Assembly: GCA_965220345.1 (NCBI GenBank)
Contig: OZ244822.1
Coordinates: 2,480,001-2,544,000, forward strand
Direction: 5' to 3'
Source of the DNA: Aldehydirespirator sp965220345
GTDB taxonomy: Bacteria; Actinomycetota; Acidimicrobiia; Acidimicrobiales; Aldehydirespiratoraceae
DNA: 64,000 nucleotides
Shown piece by piece: positions 1 through 7,213 of this stretch. The first letter of the stretch is position 1; the number at the start of each line of letters is the position of its first letter. Both the position numbers and the translations under genes were made by a program. The notes below the pieces were generated by a model. It did not search any database. It saw only the letters and a list, made by a program, of their open reading frames with translations, and was not told where the DNA came from.

Positions 1-1268
1 ACAGCAGTGTCGGCATCAATAATCTGGCCTTCCATCCTCAGCGGCTCACTCACCGGCTTCGAATAGCACGAGAGGGTAACATCGTTGCTGCTGCGACTAG
101 GATCGGGTTCTACCTCGAACTCCAGCACCCAACCCGAAGGCAGGCTTCGCAAGTCTTCATCTCCAAGAGACACACGACGCCGGGAGTCGCCGCGAGTGTC
201 AACCCAGTCTTGGTCGGTGCCTAGTCGGTAACGCTCAATGGTGCCGTTATAAGAGAAGACCTCCAGTTCCTCAATGTAAACACCGGCGGGCAACTCGTCA
301 CTTAGGAGCTTGTCACCCGAGAAGGCAACGCAGTCGGGCCAACGGCGTAGATCGCGTATCACCGCCAGAGGCTCAAGGAATCTGTTGGGAAGGTCTATTT
401 GCTCACCTTCAAGCACTTCTCCTGCCACATTGCCTAACGACTGACTTTCGCTGCCGCAGCCATCTGCGATTGGAGTTCCCGCAACCGTTTCGTCACCGGT
501 TACGGCTCTCATGATCTGAGCAGACAATTCGGTCAGTCGACGGTCTTGGCCGACCGCAGAGCGTGAGTTCTGAGCAAAGTTATCGCCGAGTAGCACTACT
601 TGGGTACGCACGCCCCTGTCCACGAGGCTCGGAGCAATGACACGGCACACTTCGTCAAGCAGAGCTTCAGCCTTCTCAACCTCCGCTTGAGTTGACGGAA
701 GTACTGTGTCGTAGATCCCGTCAGTGAACCAGACGAGTTCTCGGCACAACTCGCCGGGGTTACCACCGAAAACTTCGAGCGCGCCTCGAAGAGCTACGCG
801 GTAGTCGGTGAAACCGCCGCTTGACGGGATTGTCAGAGATGCTTCTAGTTCGGCATCGCTGGGATGACCCGGCGGTGATAACGAGGCAGGCTCAAAGCGT
901 TCGGCGTGACGGTTCAGTTCTGAGTTGAAGCCGATCACCGCTATCTGGATTCTCGGCTCTGTCGAAAGTTCTCGGCGGATGCTTCTGAGAGCGGCTCGAC
1001 GCTGGTTGCCGTTGGGATCAGCACTGTTGAGCGAGCCTGACTGGTCCATCAACAACAGCAAATCAACCTCGTCGCATTCACGAATCTGGGGTATCGCTGT
1101 CGTCTGAGCCTGAGCCGTAGCCGTCGGCGGTGTCGGCACGACCACTAAACCGGTCCCGACTATTGCTGCGAGTGCCACCACCGACAACACAAGCCGCAAA
1201 AGCCTCGGCAACGCCCATCTTTGCAGGGTGCTGGCGGAGCGGGTGAAGGAATAGCTGAAAGCGTTCAT
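1..1268 (-). CDS. Secreted von Willebrand factor A (VWA) domain protein, 3' end outside window
   Basis: Manual translation of the minus strand stays open from ATG at 1268 to the window edge, so the C-terminus is missing. The N-terminus is a signal peptide: a hydrophobic stretch around residues 20-45 ending in an Ala-rich cleavage region. A VWA domain follows. Its metal-ion site (MIDAS) is visible as DQSGS near residue 73, a Thr in GGFTDY, and an Asp in WFTDG. VWA domains of this type bind protein ligands through a divalent metal. The start codon overlaps the stop of the upstream proline-rich gene by four bases (ATGA), which implies co-translation. The partner is unknown. The VWA call is firm; the specific role is not. 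Confidence 0.8.
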   Translation of the reverse strand, partial: MNAFSYSFTRSASTLQRWALPRLLRLVLSVVALAAIVGTGLVVVPTPPTATAQAQTTAIPQIRECDEVDLLLLMDQSGSLNSADPNGNQRRAALRSIRRELSTEPRIQIAVIGFNSELNRHAERFEPASLSPPGHPSDAELEASLTIPSSGGFTDYRVALRGALEVFGGNPGELCRELVWFTDGIYDTVLPSTQAEVEKAEALLDEVCRVIAPSLVDRGVRTQVVLLGDNFAQNSRSAVGQDRRLTELSAQIMRAVTGDETVAGTPIADGCGSESQSLGNVAGEVLEGEQIDLPNRFLEPLAVIRDLRRWPDCVAFSGDKLLSDELPAGVYIEELEVFSYNGTIERYRLGTDQDWVDTRGDSRRRVSLGDEDLRSLPSGWVLEFEVEPDPSRSSNDVTLSCYSKPVSEPLRMEGQIIDADTA

Positions 1269-1729
1269 AGCAGCCGCGACAGATACAAAGCGAATCCGAA
1301 CATGTGCCATAGTCCCAGCAGACAAGCCCCTATAGATATCCCAGTCATCCATTTGCGCAGCCAACTGATGGAATTGCCAAGCTTCAACGCTCTGCGTCGA
1401 TTATCAAGTGCTATGAACCAGCCAAGCGGAACAAAACCCACAAGCGCCCCACCCAAGAAACCCGCTGCGTTGTATACGGGCTCACAAGCCGCAGCCCTAC
1501 GGCACGGCACCCACTCTCCACCCAGATACCAGAACACGACCGTGGCGATCAGCATGGTCAGCGACACGAAAAACAGCAGCAACGGTGGATTGAAACGAGT
1601 CTCGGCTCCGCTGGCTCCACCTTTGATAGCAGCTGCGGCAGGTCCAGGTGGTGGCGGTGCTGCGCCACCCCCAGGCGGTGGTGGTGGCGGCGGTGGCGGT
1701 GCCCCACCAGCGGCGGGTGCCGTGCTCAT
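1265..1729 (-). CDS. Proline/glycine-rich membrane protein, function unknown
   Basis: This is a 154-residue protein. The first ~40 residues are almost entirely Pro, Gly and Ala, encoded by GGN/CCN repeats. Two or three hydrophobic segments follow: one near residues 48-68, one around a Gly-rich stretch near 90-108, and one at the C-terminus. Two Cys flank a short loop after the first segment. I do not recognise a family beyond the common actinobacterial plan of a Pro-rich cytosolic tail followed by a small membrane domain. It overlaps the VWA gene by four bases, so the two are probably co-expressed and may work together at the envelope. Confidence 0.6.
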   Translation of the reverse strand: MSTAPAAGGAPPPPPPPPPGGGAAPPPPGPAAAAIKGGASGAETRFNPPLLLFFVSLTMLIATVVFWYLGGEWVPCRRAAACEPVYNAAGFLGGALVGFVPLGWFIALDNRRRALKLGNSISWLRKWMTGISIGACLLGLWHMFGFALYLSRLL

Positions 1730-1847
1730 CGGGCTGAACCGCTCACGAGTTAGCTATAGCTCGCTGGCGAAGCCTTAAAAGATCCAGATGTAAAAAGCAA
1801 AAAGGCGAAAGACCTAGCTGCTTGAGACTTGCTCGCCGCCTGAAAAT

Positions 1848-1862
1848 GGGGGGGGGGGGGGG
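1848..1862. repeat. 15-base G homopolymer in a 284-bp intergenic region
   Basis: Fifteen consecutive G lie between the HEPN-like gene and the proline-rich membrane gene, about 120 bases upstream of the latter on its non-coding side (C run on the minus strand). The rest of 1730-2013 holds no convincing gene. A short minus-strand frame (1814-1996) reads through the run but has unlikely composition. The position is compatible with a tract in the promoter or leader of the membrane/VWA operon. Confidence 0.85.
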
Positions 1863-2013
1863 TGAGGTGATCGATACAGGGATGAAGAAGAGATATGTCC
1901 GCGTTCGCTCATCAAGACCAAACAGTATACAGCACGAACCGGCAAATCCCTCTCCACAACAAGCTCATCCGGCAAGCAACCCAAAGGGGGCAACATCGCC
2001 TTCAGTCGGTCTG

Positions 2014-2391
2014 CTAGTTGATGCAGGTGCCTAGTCGTTTTAGAACTGCTACGAGCTGGGAGGCATTCTCGATCCGCTCGCAGACCTCATCTTCGGACAG
2101 ATACTCTTCGTAGAAGTTCTTGTGCAACATCTGAGCCGCAGCAAGCCGCAGCAACAACAGGTCGACTTCTTGGCTCTCGGCCTCGCTGCGAATCAGCCTG
2201 CGAGCGTTGTCGATCAACTTGCGATGCGATCCAACCGGCCATCCCCGCTGCTTCGAGATTGAGTTGATGCAGTGTGCGACCGCTCCCCAGGCTTTCTCGC
2301 TTGCCTGTAGCAGGTCACCCGCTGCAAGTTCAACGCGAGAATGCCTCAGGAACTCATCGCTGATCTCGGTATGGAGCTGCACGGTGGTCAT
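2014..2391 (-). CDS. HEPN-like helical protein, PaREP1-type
   Basis: This is a 125-residue all-helical protein. Its central stretch (LLQASEKAWGAVAHCI, then a GWPVGSHRKL segment) resembles the PaREP1/HEPN type, in which an N-terminal helix pair is followed by a His-containing loop. HEPN proteins are often small RNases or nucleotide-binding partners in toxin-antitoxin and defence modules. The classical Rx4-6H catalytic motif is not clearly present, so an enzymatic role cannot be asserted. Its start overlaps the stop of the gene upstream (2388-2915) by four bases, so the two form a translationally coupled pair. Confidence 0.55.
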   Translation of the reverse strand: MTTVQLHTEISDEFLRHSRVELAAGDLLQASEKAWGAVAHCINSISKQRGWPVGSHRKLIDNARRLIRSEAESQEVDLLLLRLAAAQMLHKNFYEEYLSEDEVCERIENASQLVAVLKRLGTCIN

Positions 2392-2915
2392 AACTCCTGC
2401 CCGTAAGGTCGTGGCTCGCTGTATTCGATCAGCGAGAACTGTCCTGTGACAACGACAAAACGTATCTCGGTCTCTACACCATAAACATCGGTTAGATGCA
2501 TCTTCTGTCCGATCTCGAAAGACACGGGATTGGCCACCCGACCATCAACAGCAATATTGTCGGCATACAAGAAAGTGCGCCCGTCGTTGATCGGGTTGAG
2601 CCGACCCTCAATGCCAGGAATGTGACCAGTGCTTCGAGTAAAAAGTATCCCGCTGCGACCATCCAGCGATGGTTCCATCGCCAAATCCAGCGCTGCGGTA
2701 TCGTCGGGCACCACGGTCTGGTGCAGTGGCAAGTAGCCCTCGGCGGCCGCCAGCACACACATCGGCTGATCGGTGCGGTAGAGATCAATCAAACAAGCTC
2801 CTGTCGAGTCCGACTCGCCGACACGATATGTGCCATTTGGATACTCCGCCAGCAGCATGGCTCCTGCGACCGGTATCCCATCATTTGCTCGCAGCATGAA
2901 GGTGACTTCAGTCAT
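2388..2915 (-). CDS. Conserved hypothetical protein with carboxypeptidase-regulatory-like N-terminus
   Basis: This is a 175-residue protein with no signal peptide. The first ~85 residues look like a small beta-sandwich of the carboxypeptidase regulatory-like (CarboxypepD_reg) kind: GIPVAGAMLLAEYPNGTYRVGESDSTG, abbreviated here to its alternating beta pattern and the closing Gly. The second half is a separate beta-rich region containing GQKMHLTDVYGVETEIRFVV. A GGGGAG-type Shine-Dalgarno stretch sits immediately before the ATG. The coupling to the HEPN-like gene suggests a two-component module in which this protein is the larger partner. The biochemical role is unknown. Confidence 0.5.
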   Translation of the reverse strand: MTEVTFMLRANDGIPVAGAMLLAEYPNGTYRVGESDSTGACLIDLYRTDQPMCVLAAAEGYLPLHQTVVPDDTAALDLAMEPSLDGRSGILFTRSTGHIPGIEGRLNPINDGRTFLYADNIAVDGRVANPVSFEIGQKMHLTDVYGVETEIRFVVVTGQFSLIEYSEPRPYGQEL

Positions 2916-3222
2916 CCTGCTCCCCAGAATCCGGCAACGACCCAGATAGCCGCCGACATCTACCTGACCAATATAACATCAATTATAACGGAAGAGGAGA
3001 CGGTCGCCGCAGGATTTGCAATGGGCGCTGAACGTTGATCCTCGCTGCGCTTGCCAACAACAAGCGAGCCTCCTACTCCTCTATCGCTGCTGCTCACAGT
3101 GTGTCGCGCCAATATGTGAGCCGGATAGCCAGAGAGGAAGGACTGCAACGCGATGGCAGAAGGCGGAGGGGCTGATCACGCCAGATCCGCGCTCTCCTCA
3201 GAAGGATGTCACAGGGTGTCGC

Positions 3223-3228
3223 TACTAT
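3223..3228 (+). promoter_or_regulatory. Candidate -10 box (TACTAT) for leaderless sbcD-like mRNA
   Basis: TACTAT lies exactly six bases before the ATG at 3235, the spacing expected when transcription begins at the start codon. No Shine-Dalgarno sequence is present. The rest of the 319-bp gap from 2916 holds divergent promoter space and no convincing gene. Confidence 0.5.
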
Positions 3229-3234
3229 CTGAGC

Positions 3235-4383
3235 ATGATCAAATTCATCCACACCGGCGACTGGCAACTCGGCATGACCCGACACTTCCTCAACAGCGAC
3301 GCTCAAGCTCGATTCAGTGCAGCACGGCTTGACAGCATCACAGCGATCAGCCAGCTGGCAGCAGAGGAGAACTGCGACTTCGTCGTGGTCTGTGGCGATG
3401 TGTTCGAGTCGAACCAGATAGAGCGGCAGGTGCTAAGGCGAGCCTTAGACAACATGAAGGCAGCTCCTGAAGTCGACTTCTATCTGCTGCCCGGCAACCA
3501 CGATCCGCTTGACCCGTCGTCGATATATCGATCGCCCACATTCGAGCGATGCCGGCCCGACAATGTGTTGGTGCTTGATACCTCAGTGCCGATGCAAGCC
3601 GCTCTAGGCGTGGAGTTGGTCGCTGCACCGTGGGCGAACAAACACCCGCTGACTGATCTGGTCGGTGATGCTTGCATCAATCTTGAACGCAGCGACATTG
3701 TGCGCATCGTCGTCGGGCATGGAGCGGTAGACAGCATGTCGCCAGATCCGAACAATCCGGCAAATATCTCGTTGGCTCGCCTAGAAGCCAAGATTAACGA
3801 AGGAGCGATCCATTATGTGGCGCTTGGCGACCGCCACTCCACGACCGATGTCGGTGCTTCCAGTCGGGTCTGGTATTCGGGAGCGCCCGAGCCTACGAAC
3901 TACAACGAGACCGATCCCGGCAACGTGCTCATCGTCACCCTTGATGCCAACAATCCCAACGATAAGCCCAGAGTCGAGAAGCGGCAGACTGGCACTTGGC
4001 GTTTTGAGCGCAGAGAGCGCGAATTGAGCAGCGACGCAGACATTGATGCTGTCGAGGAGTGGCTAGCAGGACTGCCCGACAAGAGTCGGACAATCGTCAA
4101 GCTTGCTTTAGTGGGTCAAGTGTCGGTGGGACAGAAAGCACGTTTGGATGACTTACTCGAACATTACGAAGATCTGCTCGCCGCTTTGGAATCATGGGAC
4201 AGGATAAGCGAACTGGAGGTAATCCCCGACGATGCTGACTTGGAACACCTCGCACTATCAGGCTTCGCAGCACAAGCCGTGTCTGATCTTGGCAAGAAAG
4301 CAGAGTCCAGTGACGAGCAGGAAGCTGTCGCCGCTCGTAACGCATTGGCTCTGCTGCACCGACTCGTAGGAGCAACACAATGA
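3235..4383 (+). CDS. SbcD/YhaO-like DNA repair metallophosphoesterase
   Basis: This is a 382-residue calcineurin-like phosphoesterase and the nuclease partner of the SMC-like ATPase that follows. The metal-site motifs are in order: HTGDWQLG (residues 6-13), GDVFE (54-58), GNHD (87-90), VVGHG and ALGDRHS. The first motif has Gln where Mre11/SbcD has His (DxQ instead of DxH), as in some actinobacterial relatives. The C-terminal third is a helical capping region. I chose the ATG at 3235 because homology begins there and a -10 box sits six bases upstream; the frame is open further upstream but that part looks non-coding. The stop overlaps a 26-codon micro-ORF. A role in processing DNA ends or in defence is inferred from the pair architecture. 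Confidence 0.85.
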   Translation: MIKFIHTGDWQLGMTRHFLNSDAQARFSAARLDSITAISQLAAEENCDFVVVCGDVFESNQIERQVLRRALDNMKAAPEVDFYLLPGNHDPLDPSSIYRSPTFERCRPDNVLVLDTSVPMQAALGVELVAAPWANKHPLTDLVGDACINLERSDIVRIVVGHGAVDSMSPDPNNPANISLARLEAKINEGAIHYVALGDRHSTTDVGASSRVWYSGAPEPTNYNETDPGNVLIVTLDANNPNDKPRVEKRQTGTWRFERRERELSSDADIDAVEEWLAGLPDKSRTIVKLALVGQVSVGQKARLDDLLEHYEDLLAALESWDRISELEVIPDDADLEHLALSGFAAQAVSDLGKKAESSDEQEAVAARNALALLHRLVGATQ

Positions 4384-4460
4384 AGCCTCCACTACTAATG
4401 CACACACGATTAGCAAGACCAGCCAAGCTGATGCACAAGCCCGTGGGAGTAACGCTATGA
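4380..4460 (+). CDS. 26-codon micro-ORF bridging the SbcD-like and SbcC-like genes
   Basis: The frame begins with ATG inside the stop of the SbcD-like gene (ATGA) and ends with TGA overlapping the ATG of the SbcC-like gene (ATGA again). The three frames therefore form an unbroken chain of four-base overlaps. The predicted peptide is basic (several Lys, Arg and His, no acidic residue) with three Met. It may be a real small protein or a ribosome relay that couples the two large genes. Without the relay, the 73-base gap would leave the SbcC-like gene with no evident Shine-Dalgarno. No homology is recognised. Confidence 0.45.
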   Translation: MKPPLLMHTRLARPAKLMHKPVGVTL

Positions 4461-7102
4461 GGCTGCATCGGATACGGCTGAAGAACTTCGGCGGCGTGAT
4501 CGACAGCGGTGAAGTGGAGTTCGCATCCACTGGTGTCACAGTCGTGGAAGGCCCCAACGAGGTGGGCAAAACATCAATGCCCGAAGCGCTTGATCTCATC
4601 ATCGGCATGCCCAATACCTCTGCCACCAAGAAGATCAAATCGGTGAAGCCAGTCGGACGCGATGTGGGTCCCGAGGTGAAGATCGAAATGTCGTCGGGCT
4701 CTTACCGATTTGTTTATGCGAAGCGATGGTTGCGTGACAGTTTCGCGACCCTCAAAGTCATCACTCCCGAGCGCGAGCAGTTGTCTGGGCGCGAGGCACA
4801 CGACCGTGTGAAAGAAATCCTTGACGAGACCTTGGATGCAGATCTTTGGGCGGCTCTGCGAATAGATCAAGGCAAAGAACTCTGGCTGCCGAGCTTCGCT
4901 GATACTTCTCTTGGCCAAGCACTTGATAGCGCTGACGGAGCCCAGTTCACATCAGAGCGCGAAGACTATCTCTGGGATCGGATACAAGGCGAGCGCGACC
5001 GGTACTGGACTTCGACCGGTAGGCCTTCGAAAGAGCGCAAGTCTTCTGAGGAACAGGTTGAGGAGTCCCAACAACAGGTGGCTCAAATAAAGCAGGAGTT
5101 GAGTCAGATCGCAAAGGACTCCGAGGAAATGGCTCGCCTAGAAACCGACACACAAAGACTTGAGAGCGCCCAACGCGACTGTGAACAACAAGCGAGCGAG
5201 TTGAGCGAACAATGGGACACTACAGAGCGCTTGCGTGTCCGTATCCAAGAGTTGGGAGCTAAGAGTGAAGCCGCTGAAGCCAGACTTACTGCCATCAACA
5301 ATGAGCATCAGCGCCGTCAGTCCATGATCGAAGAGCAGGCTGCCAGTGCTGAGAGACTGAAAGCGCTGGAGGTTGAAGATGAGCGAACTGAACCTGCTCT
5401 CGCTGCGGCATCCAAGCGCTCCAAAGAAGCCGATCGCGCCGTCGATAAGGCCCGAGAAGCTCTGGAGAATGCCGAAACAAACCAGCGCCGAGCCAACGAA
5501 GACCGCGACCATCACCGACGACAGATTGAGGTAGAGCAACTACAAGAGCGCCACGAGCGAATCGTCGAAGCAAAGAAGACGTTAAGCGATGCCGCGGCCC
5601 GCCTTGAGACTGCAAAGGTCGACGAAGACCTGCTCGCCAGGATTACCAGAGCAAATCTTGAGTTTGTAGAAGCTGAGGCAGCTTTCAACAGCGGTGCAGC
5701 CTCAGTCGAGATGACCGCAATGAGAGAGCTTGCTTTGCAGATTGACGGCGAGGAGGTCACTCTTCTCGCCGGTGAAGCGAGGCAATCCGTGGTGGATGTT
5801 GAGACTTCGTGGACTATCCCCAATGTTGCGGTGATGCGAATGAAGCCGGGGCGCGAATCTAAAGATCTTGCCGCTAAGCGCAGAGATGCACTCGAAACTC
5901 TGCGGGGCTTATGCGAGGCAGGCGGTGTGGCTGATGTCTTTGAAGCGCAAAAAGTGGCACGAGAACGCGACGAGGCCGAACGCAGACGAGATGAAGCCAT
6001 CAAAGCCATCGACCGAGACCTGCGAGACCTCACAGTGGAAGACATACAGACCAAGATCGCTGGTCTCAGCAAACGGATCGCGTCATATAACGCTGAGCGT
6101 CACAACGATGTGTCCCTCCCAACGGACTTCGAGACTGCCAAGCAGATCGCCTTGGAAACAGAAGATGCTCTAGGCGAATGTCGCAACCACTTGGAAGCCT
6201 GTCAAAGAACAGCGGATCAAGCCAATGAAGCCTTCTCGGCGGAGCGGCTCAAAGCAGCCGAACTTGATGGACAGATCAAAAACGCCCAAAGCGAATGCAA
6301 GAACGCTGAGGAGCGGCTCGCTGCCGCCAGACAGGAGCGAGCTGATGCCGACATCGACGCAGATCTCGCTCAGGCAACGCAGGTCGCCCACACAGCCAAA
6401 GAGTCACTGGATGCCGCCGAGACAGAACTGCAGGCAACGGATCCCGACTCGCTAAAGGCCAGACTTGACAATGCTCGCAAAGCCTTAGAGCGGTCCGAGA
6501 CGGACTTACGCTCCAATCAGGATCGTCAGAAAGAGCTTCGCGGACGTCTAGAAATACAAGGCGAAAAGGGGCTACACAGCCAACTCGAAGAGAAGCAAAG
6601 AGAACTGAGCCATCTTGAGCGAGCACATGAAAGCACCGAAGCTCGAGCCCGGGCTGCTGCTTTGCTATACGAAACCTTCGACAACTTCCGCATGGAAGCT
6701 AGCCAGCGTTACATGGCACCGTTCAAGGAGCGCATCGAACAACTCGGTCGCATCGTTTTCGGCCAGAGTTTCGAGGTTGAATTAGATGAAAACCTAGGGG
6801 TTGCGGGACGCACGCTTGACGGCGACACGCTCACGGTCGATCAGCTCAGCACTGGGACACAAGAACAGATCGGAGTGCTCTGTCGGCTGGCTTGCGCGGC
6901 CATCGTCAGCCCCGACGGAGGCGGCGCACCAGTAATAATCGACGATGCCCTCGGATGGAGCGATCCAGAGCGCCTTGACCGCATGGGAGCAGCTATCTCG
7001 TCCAGCAGTGGAGAATGCCAAGTGATCATCTTGACTTGCACCCCCGGCCGCTACGCCAAAATCGGCAACGCCACCACAGTCCAGCTACCCGCAAGCCAAT
7101 AG
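4457..7102 (+). CDS. SbcC/Rad50-like SMC-family ATPase (YhaN-type)
   Basis: This 881-residue protein has the split ABC-ATPase layout of SMC-like proteins. The N-terminal Walker A is GPNEVGKT (residues 32-39), followed by a long coiled coil broken near residues 400-470 by a small globular insert. A second coiled coil leads to a C-terminal lobe with the signature LSTGTQEQ (about residue 796) and a Walker B PVIIDDALGW (about 824). The Rad50 zinc hook CxxC is absent; only single Cys residues are seen in the middle. That fits YhaN-like rather than classical SbcC proteins. With the upstream nuclease it should form an ATP-driven DNA-end processing complex. The exact role, repair or defence, is inferred. 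Confidence 0.85.
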   Translation: MRLHRIRLKNFGGVIDSGEVEFASTGVTVVEGPNEVGKTSMPEALDLIIGMPNTSATKKIKSVKPVGRDVGPEVKIEMSSGSYRFVYAKRWLRDSFATLKVITPEREQLSGREAHDRVKEILDETLDADLWAALRIDQGKELWLPSFADTSLGQALDSADGAQFTSEREDYLWDRIQGERDRYWTSTGRPSKERKSSEEQVEESQQQVAQIKQELSQIAKDSEEMARLETDTQRLESAQRDCEQQASELSEQWDTTERLRVRIQELGAKSEAAEARLTAINNEHQRRQSMIEEQAASAERLKALEVEDERTEPALAAASKRSKEADRAVDKAREALENAETNQRRANEDRDHHRRQIEVEQLQERHERIVEAKKTLSDAAARLETAKVDEDLLARITRANLEFVEAEAAFNSGAASVEMTAMRELALQIDGEEVTLLAGEARQSVVDVETSWTIPNVAVMRMKPGRESKDLAAKRRDALETLRGLCEAGGVADVFEAQKVARERDEAERRRDEAIKAIDRDLRDLTVEDIQTKIAGLSKRIASYNAERHNDVSLPTDFETAKQIALETEDALGECRNHLEACQRTADQANEAFSAERLKAAELDGQIKNAQSECKNAEERLAAARQERADADIDADLAQATQVAHTAKESLDAAETELQATDPDSLKARLDNARKALERSETDLRSNQDRQKELRGRLEIQGEKGLHSQLEEKQRELSHLERAHESTEARARAAALLYETFDNFRMEASQRYMAPFKERIEQLGRIVFGQSFEVELDENLGVAGRTLDGDTLTVDQLSTGTQEQIGVLCRLACAAIVSPDGGGAPVIIDDALGWSDPERLDRMGAAISSSSGECQVIILTCTPGRYAKIGNATTVQLPASQ

Positions 7103-7213
7103 TCCAGCCACACCTTGCAAGTGACTAGCTATTTTGCACAGCCTCCCAAGTTTGACCCTTACCTTTTAAGGCACCGACAGTCAACTCCCCCACCCAGTTG
7201 CTGGTGCTGCGAT

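Noticed and set aside
1679..1702. GGT/GGC repeat as a further phase-variation tract
   Set aside because: It is a degenerate trinucleotide run encoding Pro residues; changes would keep the frame and the units are not identical.
1221..1778. A plus-strand frame with long Gly/Pro runs opposite the membrane gene
   Set aside because: It is the complement of GGN/CCN repeats in the minus-strand gene, whose membrane segments and overlap with the VWA gene are convincing.
7103..7213. Bidirectional terminator between the SbcC-like and GH16 genes
   Set aside because: Only weak five-base stems are visible, with no T run in either direction.
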